In this document: positions 32,497 to 41,938 of the stretch, piece by piece
Position numbering within the stretch: position 1 is the first letter of the stretch
Layout of the letters: the number at the start of each line of letters is the position of its first letter
Assembly: GCA_910589665.1 (NCBI GenBank)
Contig: CAJUTR010000008.1
Span: forward strand, 26,919 to 90,918
DNA: 64,000 nucleotides
Source: an uncultured Eubacterium sp.
GTDB lineage: Bacteria > Bacillota > Clostridia > Lachnospirales > Lachnospiraceae
Direction of reading: 5' to 3'
Program-made: the position numbers and the translations under genes
The notes under the pieces: model-generated
What the model was told of the DNA's origin: nothing
The model's input: the letters and a program-made list of their open reading frames with translations, nothing else
The model's database searches: none

Positions 32497-34701
32497 TCAA
32501 TACTCCGGCACAACCTCCGGCATAAAGAACCGGCCCTTGAACAGCGACTTAACGAGGATGTTATACTCTGCCTTCGTCAGCCCCCTGCGCATCTGTGCAA
32601 ACGTATCTGACTCGTCATAATACTCACTGTTCATGCCCGATCGGCTCTTCGTCGCATCCGCGTCAAAGATCATCAGCTTCTGCACGCCCGGCGCATTGTT
32701 CCATGTTCCCCAGTTTGCCAGGGAAGCACCGTTCGGATTTCCTTTTGCGAGGAAATTCCTCACATATTTCTGCATCAGTTCCGTCAGGGCTTTCCGCCCC
32801 TCCTTGTTCGCAGAACTCAGTGCGTTCGGCGCGTATTCTGTATAATTATTCTTATAGATGCCGCGCAGGAAATCTTTACTCGAGCCGTGGAATGCCCCTA
32901 CAAAGCGGCTGTAAAATCCATCGGTAACAGTCGCATCGGTTCCCCAGCGGAATCGGTACGCATAAACCGGCGCATGAGAGCCGTCCTGATAGAGCAGGTT
33001 CGCCGCCTTTTCGATATAATGTCCCGACTGCAGCATACTTCCAAATTTCACCCCATTCGTCACGAGATTCAGCATTTGGGAGCCTGTCGTGATCTGCGTC
33101 AGATTTTCCAGTTCCGAATCCAGTTTCCCATTCCACGCATAACTCGAAAACTCTGAGGCATCACTCCCGAGGATCACTGGGACACGGTTATAATTTCCGG
33201 ATGTGATGACAGAAAATCCCTCTTTCGGAATGACAGTTCCATCATGGAATCCTTGTGGAAACTCACCTAGCCGCAGGGATGACGATTTGTACATGCTCGC
33301 GACCTCTGTCGTTGACAGACCGAGGAACAACTCCCGTATGATATCATCGCCGGCGTCTTTCAAAAACGCTAACGCGCTCTTTTTCGTCGCGTAAGTCCCT
33401 CGCTTTACCAGGATCGAAGCGAGTTTGTCCTCCGCGGATTCCTCTCCATCCTCCGGTGCACACGTATTACATCCACCGCTGAAAATGATCGCTTTGTGGA
33501 ACAGTCCGTTCATGCCCGGTGAAATCATACAGAGCAGCGCGTTCCGCGCGCCAGCAGAAAAGCCGGATAGCGTCACGTTTCCTGGATTCCCACCAAAGAC
33601 AGCGATCTCATCCCGCACCCAGTTCAGCGCGGCTTTTATGTCTAACAGCGCAAAATTTCCGCTGTTTTCCTCTTCCGTCCCGTTCTTTAGGGCCGGATGG
33701 CTCAAAAAGCCAAATGCCCCCAGCCTGTATTCCACTGAAACGACAACACAATCCGCAGCGGCCGCAAAAGTGGAAAAACTCACATTTGACGTTCCCGAAG
33801 CGTTTCCTCCTCCATGCAAGTACACCATAACCGGCAAATTCTTATCCCCGGTATTCGGCCGGTAAATGTTGACATACAGACAGTCCTCCGTACCCATGTA
33901 AGAAGTTCCGTCGCTGTACTGCGCCGCCGGCTCTTTCGCCGCCGAAGCATTGAACGTACCGAGCCATGCCGTCACCGGCTGCGGCGCTATCCAGCGGTTG
34001 CTGCCGGCAGTAGACGCGCCGTAGGGAATCCCGTACCAGACAAGCGCGCTTGCGTTCGCGTCCTCGATCCCGCGGACGGCCCCTTTCGCTGTTGTCCGGA
34101 CAAGCTCGGACTGAACCCTGACAGTTACCTTTTTTGTTTTGCTCCCATCTTTTGACGTAATCGTGACCACGGATCTTCCGTTGGCAACCGCTGTCACCTT
34201 CCCGGTCTTTGAAACCTTCGCCACCGACGGGTCGGAAGAAGAGTAAAACAATCGTTTATCCGATGCGCTGGCAGGCGCCGCTTTTGCTCCCAAACTCTGC
34301 TGTCCGCCCGGATACATCGTTACACTTGTCGAAGCCACCTGGATCTTCGACACTTTTTTTCCTACTGTCACCTTGATCGAAAGTACTTTTTTCTTCTTGC
34401 TATTATACCCCCGGATATAGGTACTCCCCTTTTTTACGCCTTTCAGCTTATTCTTCTTAACGATCTTGACGATCTTTTTATTTTTTGATTTCCACGTCAG
34501 CTTTTGATACTTCGTTTTTTTTGCCGCTGTCAGCGGATTCTTTTTAACGATATTGTAGATCGTAACTTTCTTACCTTTTGTTACCGTATACGCCGGATTT
34601 TCAGCTGCCCGTACGCGCCGGCCCGCACAGACGCTCCCGATCAATCCGAGGCACAAAACGCATACAAGCAAACCTATGTTACTCCATTTTTTCTGTTCCA
34701 T
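32497..34701 (-). CDS. Secreted type-B carboxylesterase with N-terminal Ig-like (Big2) region
   Basis: A 734-aa extracellular protein. Signal peptide residues 1-30; a very Lys-rich segment (about 35-110) and a Big2-type Ig-like domain (about 115-195, WxSSDPSVAKVS type) precede a carboxylesterase B / cholinesterase domain. Oxyanion-hole HGGG is near 295, EDCLYVNIYRPN just before it, nucleophile GFSAGA near 379, and the likely catalytic His in GAFHGSS near 603. The ATG at 34699-34701 has a GGAAGG site at six bases. Likely an ester-hydrolysing surface or secreted enzyme; the true substrate is unknown. The basic Big2-like stalk may bind the cell wall. Confidence 0.88.
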   Translation of the reverse strand: MEQKKWSNIGLLVCVLCLGLIGSVCAGRRVRAAENPAYTVTKGKKVTIYNIVKKNPLTAAKKTKYQKLTWKSKNKKIVKIVKKNKLKGVKKGSTYIRGYNSKKKKVLSIKVTVGKKVSKIQVASTSVTMYPGGQQSLGAKAAPASASDKRLFYSSSDPSVAKVSKTGKVTAVANGRSVVTITSKDGSKTKKVTVRVQSELVRTTAKGAVRGIEDANASALVWYGIPYGASTAGSNRWIAPQPVTAWLGTFNASAAKEPAAQYSDGTSYMGTEDCLYVNIYRPNTGDKNLPVMVYLHGGGNASGTSNVSFSTFAAAADCVVVSVEYRLGAFGFLSHPALKNGTEEENSGNFALLDIKAALNWVRDEIAVFGGNPGNVTLSGFSAGARNALLCMISPGMNGLFHKAIIFSGGCNTCAPEDGEESAEDKLASILVKRGTYATKKSALAFLKDAGDDIIRELFLGLSTTEVASMYKSSSLRLGEFPQGFHDGTVIPKEGFSVITSGNYNRVPVILGSDASEFSSYAWNGKLDSELENLTQITTGSQMLNLVTNGVKFGSMLQSGHYIEKAANLLYQDGSHAPVYAYRFRWGTDATVTDGFYSRFVGAFHGSSKDFLRGIYKNNYTEYAPNALSSANKEGRKALTELMQKYVRNFLAKGNPNGASLANWGTWNNAPGVQKLMIFDADATKSRSGMNSEYYDESDTFAQMRRGLTKAEYNILVKSLFKGRFFMPEVVPEY

Positions 34702-34799
34702 GTTCATCCTTCCATTTCTGTTCGTATTTTTGTCCATATAATACCAATCCAATGAGACAAAAATATGTCATTCAAAGGGGCTAAACACAGATACACGAG

Positions 34800-35810
34800 T
34801 TAACTCCAGCTCAAAGATTGGTATTCCGCCACACGCTCTCGCAGGATCAGATCTTTCAGCGCCTGCTCGGTCGACTTGTCCTCAAAGAGGACCGCGTTGA
34901 TCTGTTCAACGATCGGCATATTAACATGGTGTTTATTGGCCAGCGCCATAGCTGCTTTGGCACAGTTCACGCCCTCGATCACCTGCCGGATCTCCTGTTT
35001 CGCCTGATCGAGCGTCTTCCCCTTACCGAGCAGATACCCGCAATTGTGATTCCGGCTGTGGGTACTCGTGCAGGTTACGATCAGGTCGCCAATACCGGAA
35101 AGTCCAAAAAAGGATTCCGTCTTACCACCCAGTTCGACCCCCAGACGGCTGATCTCTGCGATCCCTCTCGTCATGAGCGCGGCCTTTGTATTGTCTCCCA
35201 TCCCCATTCCTTCCAAAATACCAGCGGCGAGCGCGATGACATTTTTCAGTGCCCCACCAATCTCAATTCCAATAATATCCGGACTTACATACACACGGAA
35301 ATTCTCACTCATAAATACATCCTGAATAAAAACAGCCGTCTTTTCCGTCTTTGCCCCAACTACAACTGTAGTTGGAATATGTTTAGAAACCTCCTCTGCA
35401 TGGCTCGGGCCGGAAAGAACTGCTACGTCTGCCTTCGGTAGTTCATCCTCCAGAATTTCACATAACGTCAACAGCGAATGTTCCTCGATCCCCTTCCCTA
35501 CATTAACAATGATCTGTCCGTCCTCGATAAAAGGCTTTGCCAGCTTTGCCGTAGAACGCACGTATGGTGATGCAACAGAAAACACGATAATATCCTTATT
35601 CCGGCACGCCTGTTCCAAATCATCTTCAATCACAATGGACGCTGGCAGTTTTACGCCCGGCAGCCGTTCTACATGTTCCCTCTTTTCGCGGAGCATATCG
35701 GTCTCCTCCTTCACCGCGGACCAGACGGTCACACGGTGGCCGTTGTTCGCGCATAAGATGGCAAGCGCCGTTCCCCAGCTTCCCGCTCCCAAAAAGCTTA
35801 TTTTTTTCAT
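34800..35810 (-). CDS. gpsA: Glycerol-3-phosphate dehydrogenase [NAD(P)+]
   Basis: GpsA makes sn-glycerol 3-phosphate from dihydroxyacetone phosphate for phospholipids. The Rossmann motif LGAGSWGTALA is at residues 5-15; the catalytic GIEIGGALKNVIALAAG is near 180-196 and SFFGLSGIGDLIVTCTS near 235-251. Start set at the second ATG (35808-35810), seven bases after GGAGG; the upstream ATG is too close to the site. 336 aa, last gene of der-plsY-gpsA. Confidence 0.96.
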   Translation of the reverse strand: MKKISFLGAGSWGTALAILCANNGHRVTVWSAVKEETDMLREKREHVERLPGVKLPASIVIEDDLEQACRNKDIIVFSVASPYVRSTAKLAKPFIEDGQIIVNVGKGIEEHSLLTLCEILEDELPKADVAVLSGPSHAEEVSKHIPTTVVVGAKTEKTAVFIQDVFMSENFRVYVSPDIIGIEIGGALKNVIALAAGILEGMGMGDNTKAALMTRGIAEISRLGVELGGKTESFFGLSGIGDLIVTCTSTHSRNHNCGYLLGKGKTLDQAKQEIRQVIEGVNCAKAAMALANKHHVNMPIVEQINAVLFEDKSTEQALKDLILRERVAEYQSLSWS

Positions 35811-35822
35811 TTTCATACCTCC

Positions 35823-36488
35823 TTAGCGGTCCTCTTCACGTTTTGCCCCAAGTTTATTTTCTGTTCCTTGTAAAAGCCTTATGATATTCGCCCTGTGTTT
35901 TATGTAAGCCAACCCGGTAAACAGCAGGCTTATCATAAGTAATACCGGAAAATAGTCGCTGTCACGGTAATGGATCACGGAAAACACAGGGATATACCAC
36001 ACAACGATCAGGGAACCGAGAGACACATAACGCGTAACCGCCACTACAGCGACAAATATAGCCAGGCCAACTGCGATAAACAGCGGATCGAGCGTAGATA
36101 CGACGATGACCGCCGCCGAAACAGCAATCCCTTTCCCACCCCGAAATTTCAGCGTGACCGGAAAATTGTGTCCCAGTACGACGCCAAGTCCGGCACAGAG
36201 CGTAAACATATACGTAAGATCCTGACTGCAGCCCATCCCGACACAGTAGACGAACTTGACGACGAGCATCGGGATAAAGGCTTTCAGCAGATCTCCGAGA
36301 AACGTAATCGCCCCCGCTTTCGCCCCGAGGGAACGGAGCGCGTTCGTCGTGCCGATATTGCCGCTTCCCGTCGAACGTATATCCATTCCATTCATTTTAC
36401 CGACAAGATATCCCGTGGGAAAACAGCCAAATGCGTATCCAATGATCAAGATCACAAATCCGGTTAAACTATATGCTGACACCGCCAT
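35823..36488 (-). CDS. plsY: Acyl-phosphate glycerol-3-phosphate acyltransferase PlsY
   Basis: PlsY is the membrane enzyme that uses acyl-phosphate (from PlsX) to acylate glycerol 3-phosphate. Conserved motifs are SGNIGTTNALR near 42-52, GHNFPVTLKFRGGKGIA near 108-124, and a late GLAYIKHRANIIRLLQGTENK. Five or so membrane helices in 221 aa. Its ATG overlaps the der stop (TAATG), and gpsA follows 12 bases on; together they supply both substrates and product flow for lysophosphatidic acid. Confidence 0.96.
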   Translation of the reverse strand: MAVSAYSLTGFVILIIGYAFGCFPTGYLVGKMNGMDIRSTGSGNIGTTNALRSLGAKAGAITFLGDLLKAFIPMLVVKFVYCVGMGCSQDLTYMFTLCAGLGVVLGHNFPVTLKFRGGKGIAVSAAVIVVSTLDPLFIAVGLAIFVAVVAVTRYVSLGSLIVVWYIPVFSVIHYRDSDYFPVLLMISLLFTGLAYIKHRANIIRLLQGTENKLGAKREEDR

Positions 36489-37807
36489 TACTCCTTTCGT
36501 TCACGAATAAACATCCGGATCGGCGTACCGGTAAAACCAAATGTTTCCCGAATCCGGTTTTCTAAATAACGCTGATAGGAAAAGTGCATCAACTCCTTAC
36601 TGTTCACAAAAATAACAAACGTAGGAGGCTTCGTGCTAACCTGTGTCATATAAAACAGTTTGAGCCTTTTTCCTTTATCCGACGGCGGCTGCTGCATCGC
36701 AACGGCTTCCATCAGTATTTCATTGAGAACACCGGTCTGGATGCGCAGGGAGTGGAACTGGATCACCGTCTCGATCCTCTCAAACAGTTTTTCCGTGCGC
36801 TGTCCCGTGAGAGCGGAAATAAACATGATCTCCGCATATGGAACAAACGAAAGGATTTCCCGTACACGGTTCGTATACTCTTTCACCGTATGGTTATCCT
36901 TTTCCACCGCATCCCATTTGTTGACGGCAATGATCAGGCCCTTTCCCCGATCGTGGGCGATGCCCGCGATCTTCGCATCCTGCTCTGTAACACCCTCAAC
37001 GGCGTCGATCATCAAAATAACGACGTCCGAGCGCTCGATCGCCGCAACCGTTCTGATAATACTATATCTTTCTAAATCTTCTTTGATTTTATTCTTCCTT
37101 CTTATACCAGCCGTATCAATAAATACATATTCTTTTCCATCCCGGATGATCTCGGTATCGATTGCATCCCTCGTCGTACCGGCAATTTCTGACACGATCA
37201 CACGGTTTCTCCCGACCAGTTTGTTCACAAGCGAGGATTTTCCGGCGTTCGGCTTCCCGACGATCGCTATTTTCGGACGCTCATCCTCTGCCTCCTCAAA
37301 TTTTTCCGGCGCGATATGTTCCAGCACCGCATCCAGCATATCACCGATCCCCAGTTTTGAAGACGCCGACACCGGATGAGGATCCCCAATCCCCAGATTA
37401 TAAAATTCGTACACATCCGGCATAAATTTTTCGAAATGATCGACTTTATTTACGACTAAAACGACCGGTTTCCCTGATTTACGGAGCATATCCGCCACTT
37501 TAAAATCCATGTCGACCAGTCCCTGACGGACATCGGTAAGAAATAAGATGACATCGGCCGTAGCAATAGCGATATTCGCCTGCTCGCGCATATGAGAAAG
37601 CATGGCGTCTTTCGTATCGAGGTCGATCCCGCCAGTATCGATCAGCGACAAACTATGATCAAGCCATGTAATATCCGTATAGATCCGATCCCTTGTCACG
37701 CCGGGGTAATCTTTTACGATTGAAATCCTCTCGCCCGCCAGCGCATTAAAAAGCGTCGATTTTCCCACATTGGGCCTTCCGACGACAGCAACAATTGGTT
37801 TACTCAT
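36488..37807 (-). CDS. der: Ribosome biogenesis GTPase Der (EngA)
   Basis: Der is an essential double GTPase for 50S assembly. P-loops GRPNVGKST (residues 8-16) and GKPNAGKSS (about 183-191), switch II DTGGID and DTAGIRRK, and NKxD motifs in both domains are clear; a KH-like domain forms the last 90 residues. The ATG at 37805-37807 follows GAGGAG. 439 aa is normal. Confidence 0.96.
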   Translation of the reverse strand: MSKPIVAVVGRPNVGKSTLFNALAGERISIVKDYPGVTRDRIYTDITWLDHSLSLIDTGGIDLDTKDAMLSHMREQANIAIATADVILFLTDVRQGLVDMDFKVADMLRKSGKPVVLVVNKVDHFEKFMPDVYEFYNLGIGDPHPVSASSKLGIGDMLDAVLEHIAPEKFEEAEDERPKIAIVGKPNAGKSSLVNKLVGRNRVIVSEIAGTTRDAIDTEIIRDGKEYVFIDTAGIRRKNKIKEDLERYSIIRTVAAIERSDVVILMIDAVEGVTEQDAKIAGIAHDRGKGLIIAVNKWDAVEKDNHTVKEYTNRVREILSFVPYAEIMFISALTGQRTEKLFERIETVIQFHSLRIQTGVLNEILMEAVAMQQPPSDKGKRLKLFYMTQVSTKPPTFVIFVNSKELMHFSYQRYLENRIRETFGFTGTPIRMFIRERKE

Positions 37808-37898
37808 AGTACTCCTCATTTCTGCATATTTTATCAAAAATTACCACGCACTTTCTTTATTCTACAGGAAATCGTATCCAAAATCAATAGAAAAAACA

Positions 37899-37927
37899 TT
37901 GTATTTTCTGCCTGCACATGATATAAT
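37899..37927 (+). promoter_or_regulatory. SigA-type promoter of yjfB
   Basis: TTGTAT (37899-37904), 17 bases, TATAAT (37922-37927), 40 bases before the ATG. It is a vegetative rather than a flagellar sigma-28 type promoter. Confidence 0.6.
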
Positions 37928-37967
37928 TTAGAAAAATCAGATCATGTGTTTAAAGGAGGTTGTTACG

Positions 37968-38162
37968 ATGGATTTAAGTCTCGGTATGGACATCGTCAGT
38001 TACGCAAGTGCAAATGCCATTCAGAGCACGCAGTCTCAAGTATCGGTTGCTATGATGAAAAAAACCCTTGACATGCAGGAAGCAGTGGGCAGCCAGCTCG
38101 TACAGATGATGGAACAGTCTGTCAATCCCGCATTGGGAGGAACGATTGACATCCACATATAA
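37968..38162 (+). CDS. YjfB family protein
   Basis: A 64-aa protein of the YjfB family (putative motility-linked). It opens MDLSLGMDIVSYASANAIQ and ends NPALGGTIDIHI, matching the conserved N- and C-termini; the middle is a Met/Gln-rich helix (KKTLDMQEAVGSQLVQMMEQ). The ATG at 37968 follows a perfect GGAGG at seven bases. It is monocistronic. Role unknown, though family members occur in flagellated Firmicutes. Confidence 0.85.
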   Translation: MDLSLGMDIVSYASANAIQSTQSQVSVAMMKKTLDMQEAVGSQLVQMMEQSVNPALGGTIDIHI

Positions 38163-38216
38163 TTTCAGGACCATGAAATAAGAAAGGATCCTTTCGTCAT
38201 AAGAACCAAAACATTC

Positions 38217-38246
38217 AGGGAGATTTCTTGAAAAAGAAACCTCCCT
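38217..38246. terminator. Hairpin between yjfB and yraN
   Basis: AGGGAG-A-TTTCTT / AAGAAA-C-CTCCCT forms a 12-bp stem with one mismatch in a convergent gap. U runs are short on both sides. It likely terminates yjfB and perhaps also the aroB-yraN unit. Confidence 0.55.
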
Positions 38247-38265
38247 ATAAAAGTTTCCCACATTT

Positions 38266-38616
38266 TTATATGGCGTCAAATGCGTTTTCCACATGTAGCA
38301 CTTGTTCCCCGTCGATGGCTACTACATCAAACCGCATCGGCGTATCAGGCGCAATGCCTTCTTTATATATATAATATCTTGCACATCGAGAAATATTCCT
38401 TCTTTTTTTGAAACCGACGGCATACATGCTTCCGCCGCACGCCGCATTCTTTCGATACTTTACTTCCACAAATACAAGTACGTCCCCATCGTTTGCCACG
38501 ATGTCGATTTCCGCTGACCGACACCAGTAATTCGTAACGACGATCCGGTATCCCTTTTTCTCCAGATATTTACATGCCAGCGCTTCTTTTTCGCTCCCAA
38601 CCCGTCTCCTGTTCAA
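38266..38616 (-). CDS. YraN/UPF0102 family endonuclease-like protein
   Basis: A 116-aa restriction-endonuclease-fold protein of unknown role. Core motif: SAEIDIVANDGDVLVFVEVKYRK (D, ExK catalytic residues near residues 39-55), then the RRNISRCARYYI helix. Start taken as TTG 38614-38616, giving M-NRRRVGSEKEALA, the usual family N-terminus, with GGTGGGG upstream; an ATG at 38631 is possible but its ribosome site is too close. It follows aroB by 22 bases. Confidence 0.85.
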   Translation of the reverse strand: MNRRRVGSEKEALACKYLEKKGYRIVVTNYWCRSAEIDIVANDGDVLVFVEVKYRKNAACGGSMYAVGFKKRRNISRCARYYIYKEGIAPDTPMRFDVVAIDGEQVLHVENAFDAI

Positions 38617-38638
38617 ATGATCCCCACCCATCTCTCCG

Positions 38639-39751
38639 TCACATTTCCATGATGATCTCACGGATCTCACATTCCGCAACCGGTCTCGCATAGACATCTT
38701 CACCAAATGTCATCACATCTCCGATCCCTTTTTGAAATACAAATCGCAGCTTTCCATCGCGTACCTTTTTATCCGTGTACAGCTTTTCCACCAGTTCTTC
38801 CCTGTCTATGCCGTCTGGGATCGAAACCGGAAGCCCGATCCGTTTCTGGAGCGCGATGACCCGGTCCCTCTCCTCTTCCGTCAGGAACTTCAACTTGCAG
38901 CCCAGATTTACCTGCGCCGTCATACCGATCGAGAGAGCCTGTCCGTGCAGCAGCTGGTACCCGCTTACCGTCTCGATGGCGCGCCCTACCGTATGGCCCA
39001 GATTCAGTATCTCACGAAGGTTCTGCTCCTTCTCATCCTTCATCACGACCTCATATTTGACACGGCAGTTCTGTTCGGAGATATATTCGCAGACGTCCGG
39101 TACACAGTTTAATATATCCTCCACATGGTCTTCGATATACGAAAAGAACTGCGCATCCGCAAGACAGGCGTGTTTGACCGTCTCAGCCAGGCCATTGATC
39201 ACATGCTCCTTTGGCAGGGTCTTCCACGTATCAATGTCTACATACACTTTTTTCGGCTGGTAGATCAATCCGATCAGGTTCGTAGCCAGTTTGGTATCTA
39301 CTGCCGTCTTTCCTCCGATCGACGCATCGGCGGCTGCCAAAAGGGATGTCGTATAATTTACATACGGCACACCACGGCCAAATGTTCCTGCGATAAAACC
39401 GGCCAGATCCGAAACGACGCCGCCGCCTGCCGCAATGACGCAGCAATCCCGCCGGAATCCTTTCTCCAGCATCGCATCCTCGATCTGCTCTTTTGTCTTC
39501 CTGACCTTACTCTTTTCCCCGGCAGGAAACACGAACAGATCCGCCGAAAATCCCGCTTCGCGCAAGTTTTCGACAAGCGGCGCAGCATACAGATCCCTGA
39601 CATTCGTATCCGTCACCACCGCAAACTTTTTACAATTCCCAACCAGACCGCCTTTCAGTTCTTCCACCAGTTCCGGTATCAGATTCCTTCCGATCCGCAC
39701 ATCATATGAATCATCCACTATTTTTTTTAATTCTACTCTGAATTTCTGCAT
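38639..39751 (-). CDS. aroB: 3-dehydroquinate synthase
   Basis: AroB makes 3-dehydroquinate from DAHP, the second shikimate step, with NAD and a metal. The 370-aa protein has the GGGVVSDLAGFIAGTFGRG segment near 105-123, TSLLAAADASIGGKTAVD near 134-151, and the metal/NAD region LNLGHTVGRAIE near 254-265 plus HGQALSIGM. Other aro genes are not adjacent. The start at 39749-39751 has a GGGA site. Confidence 0.96.
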   Translation of the reverse strand: MQKFRVELKKIVDDSYDVRIGRNLIPELVEELKGGLVGNCKKFAVVTDTNVRDLYAAPLVENLREAGFSADLFVFPAGEKSKVRKTKEQIEDAMLEKGFRRDCCVIAAGGGVVSDLAGFIAGTFGRGVPYVNYTTSLLAAADASIGGKTAVDTKLATNLIGLIYQPKKVYVDIDTWKTLPKEHVINGLAETVKHACLADAQFFSYIEDHVEDILNCVPDVCEYISEQNCRVKYEVVMKDEKEQNLREILNLGHTVGRAIETVSGYQLLHGQALSIGMTAQVNLGCKLKFLTEEERDRVIALQKRIGLPVSIPDGIDREELVEKLYTDKKVRDGKLRFVFQKGIGDVMTFGEDVYARPVAECEIREIIMEM

Positions 39752-39884
39752 CTATTTCTTCTTTCCCTCTTTCTCTTTTCATTCGAATTTCTTCATGTAA
39801 AGCAGCCTTCATCGTCTTGCCTGCACGACTATTTTATCACATCTTTCCTCCTGGCACAATTCCTTTTCATAAAAAACACCTTTC

Positions 39885-39913
39885 TTGACTTTCCGATTTC
39901 CATATGATATATT
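39885..39913 (+). promoter_or_regulatory. SigA-type promoter of glmS
   Basis: TTGACT (39885-39890), 17 bases, TATATT (39908-39913), 58 bases before the ATG. The leader is too short for a glmS ribozyme, which is absent. Confidence 0.6.
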
Positions 39914-39971
39914 CAAATTAATTTGCAAATCATATACTACTTATTGAAAAGAAAGACCTTGGAGGATTATT

Positions 39972-41795
39972 ATGTGTGGAATTATTGGTTATGTAGGGTT
40001 CCTCAATGCGAAAAAAACGCTGATCGACGGACTGCAGACGTTAGAATACCGGGGATACGACAGCGCTGGCATCTCCTTTTTTACCGATGACGGCATTCAG
40101 ACGATAAAAACGATCGGAAAGGTTTCTGCCCTTCGCAGCCTCGTTCAGACAGACGAAAGCGATACCCCTTCTACGTGCGGGATCGGACACACCCGCTGGG
40201 CAACGCATGGCGGTGTTTCCACCACAAACTCACACCCACATACGTCGGGAAAAGTAACACTGATCCATAATGGAATCATCGAAAATTATCAGGAACTCCA
40301 AAAAGAACTGGCGTCAAAAGACAAAAAGCCGGTTTCCCAAACCGATTCGGAAATCGCCGCGATGGTCATCGACGACTGTTACCGCGGAAATCCGGAAGAA
40401 GCCATCCGCCTTGCTGTGGAAAAATTAACAGGTGCCTACGGGTTCTGTATTATGTTCGAAGACATACCTGAAACGATCTTTGCCATCCGGAGCGGCAGTC
40501 CTCTGGTCGCCGCCCATACGAAAAACGGTTCGATCATCGCTTCCGATATGGTTGCTCTCGTCAACCATACCAATCATTACTTTGTCTTAAAGGAAAAACA
40601 TATCGCTGTCATATCCAAAGACGAGATCATCGTAAAAGATGAGTACGGCGACATCTACGGTCCCACGATCCATCACATAAGCTGGGATGTGGGCGCTGCC
40701 AAAAAAGGCGGCTATGACCATTTTATGATGAAAGAAATACACGAGCAGCCGGAGGCTTTGAAAAATACGATCACACCGAGATACGTGGGCGGCATGCCAG
40801 ACTTTTCCGCCGATCAGGTTTCCGATGAGATATTCGAGAATATTAACCGGGTCGTGATCACTGCATGCGGATCCGCCATGCACGCCGGCCTGATCGGACG
40901 GAACATGATCGAACGGCTGGCCCGGATTCCGGTTTCCGTAGACATCGCCTCCGAATTCCGCTATCAGGATCCGATCATTGATACACACACACTTGTTATC
41001 ACGATCTCTCAGTCAGGAGAAACGGCAGATACGATCGCGGCGCTGCGGCTTGCCAAATCAAAAGGCGCAAAAACACTTTCCGTTGTCAATGTCAAAGGCT
41101 CTTCGGTCGCGCGGGAAAGCGACTATGTGCTTTACACTCACGCTGGTCCTGAAATATCGGTATGCAGTACGAAAGCCTATACCGTTCAGGTTGCGGTCAT
41201 GTATCTGATCGCCTTCCGCCTGGCTTACGTGACTGGAGAAATCTCGGAAAATGAAACCAAAACATATATGCAGCATCTAGCTGGCGTTGCCGAGCAGGTG
41301 GAAGACACCCTCTCCTTTGACAGCCAGGTCGAGAGCATCGCAAAGCGGATCGTCCATGCCGGCAGTATTTTCTTTATCGGACGGGGGTTAGACTACGCAC
41401 TTTCCTGCGAAGGTTCCCTGAAACTAAAAGAGATCAGTTACATCCACTCCGAGGCGTATGCCGCTGGTGAATTAAAGCACGGCACGATTTCTTTGATCAC
41501 GGACAATGTACCCGTCATCGCACTAGCCACACAGCCGGATGTCTACGCGAAAGTGATCTCCAATGTACAGGAAGTCCGTTCCCGCGGCGCCAAAGTCATC
41601 CTGATCACCGACCGGAACGCTTCGGTTGACGCCAGCCTCTGCGACCACCAGATCGTACTGCCAGAGATATCCCCCTTATTTACGCCATTTGTGTCCGCCG
41701 TCGTACTGCAATACCTGGCTTACTATGTGTCCGTGGAAAAAGGGTTGAACGTAGATCAGCCAAGAAATCTGGCAAAATCAGTAACCGTGGAATAG
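39972..41795 (+). CDS. glmS: Glutamine-fructose-6-phosphate aminotransferase (isomerizing)
   Basis: GlmS makes glucosamine 6-phosphate for cell wall precursors. C2 (MCGIIGYVG) is the N-terminal nucleophile of the glutaminase domain (residues 1-230); two SIS domains follow (about 280-420 and 450-600) with SQSGETADT near 345-353 and the C-terminal signature DQPRNLAKSVTVE. 607 aa is full-length. GGAGG precedes the ATG at 39972. Monocistronic with a terminator downstream; not controlled by the glmS ribozyme as far as visible. Confidence 0.97.
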   Translation: MCGIIGYVGFLNAKKTLIDGLQTLEYRGYDSAGISFFTDDGIQTIKTIGKVSALRSLVQTDESDTPSTCGIGHTRWATHGGVSTTNSHPHTSGKVTLIHNGIIENYQELQKELASKDKKPVSQTDSEIAAMVIDDCYRGNPEEAIRLAVEKLTGAYGFCIMFEDIPETIFAIRSGSPLVAAHTKNGSIIASDMVALVNHTNHYFVLKEKHIAVISKDEIIVKDEYGDIYGPTIHHISWDVGAAKKGGYDHFMMKEIHEQPEALKNTITPRYVGGMPDFSADQVSDEIFENINRVVITACGSAMHAGLIGRNMIERLARIPVSVDIASEFRYQDPIIDTHTLVITISQSGETADTIAALRLAKSKGAKTLSVVNVKGSSVARESDYVLYTHAGPEISVCSTKAYTVQVAVMYLIAFRLAYVTGEISENETKTYMQHLAGVAEQVEDTLSFDSQVESIAKRIVHAGSIFFIGRGLDYALSCEGSLKLKEISYIHSEAYAAGELKHGTISLITDNVPVIALATQPDVYAKVISNVQEVRSRGAKVILITDRNASVDASLCDHQIVLPEISPLFTPFVSAVVLQYLAYYVSVEKGLNVDQPRNLAKSVTVE

Positions 41796-41828
41796 AACAT
41801 CTAGTGAAGATCATACATTATGATACTA

Positions 41829-41860
41829 AAAGGCCCGCTCAACATGCGGGCCTTTCTCAT
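41829..41860 (+). terminator. Terminator after glmS
   Basis: AAAGGCCCGC (41829-41838) and GCGGGCCTTT (41846-41855) pair perfectly around TCAACAT, followed by CTCATT. The U run is carried by the stem end. Confidence 0.8.
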
Positions 41861-41938
41861 TGAAATCCAGAAGATAACTATCGTGCGTTCCATGCACGCA
41901 TAGAAAATAGAAATACGTGAACGTTTGCCTCTGGCATC

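Noticed and set aside
38639..39751. Possible other aro genes in operon with aroB
   Set aside because: Only yraN follows, and the upstream gap separates it from the divergent glmS.
39752..39971. glmS ribozyme upstream of glmS
   Set aside because: The 220-base gap has a plain SigA promoter and a 58-base leader; no ribozyme core or its conserved stems can be seen.
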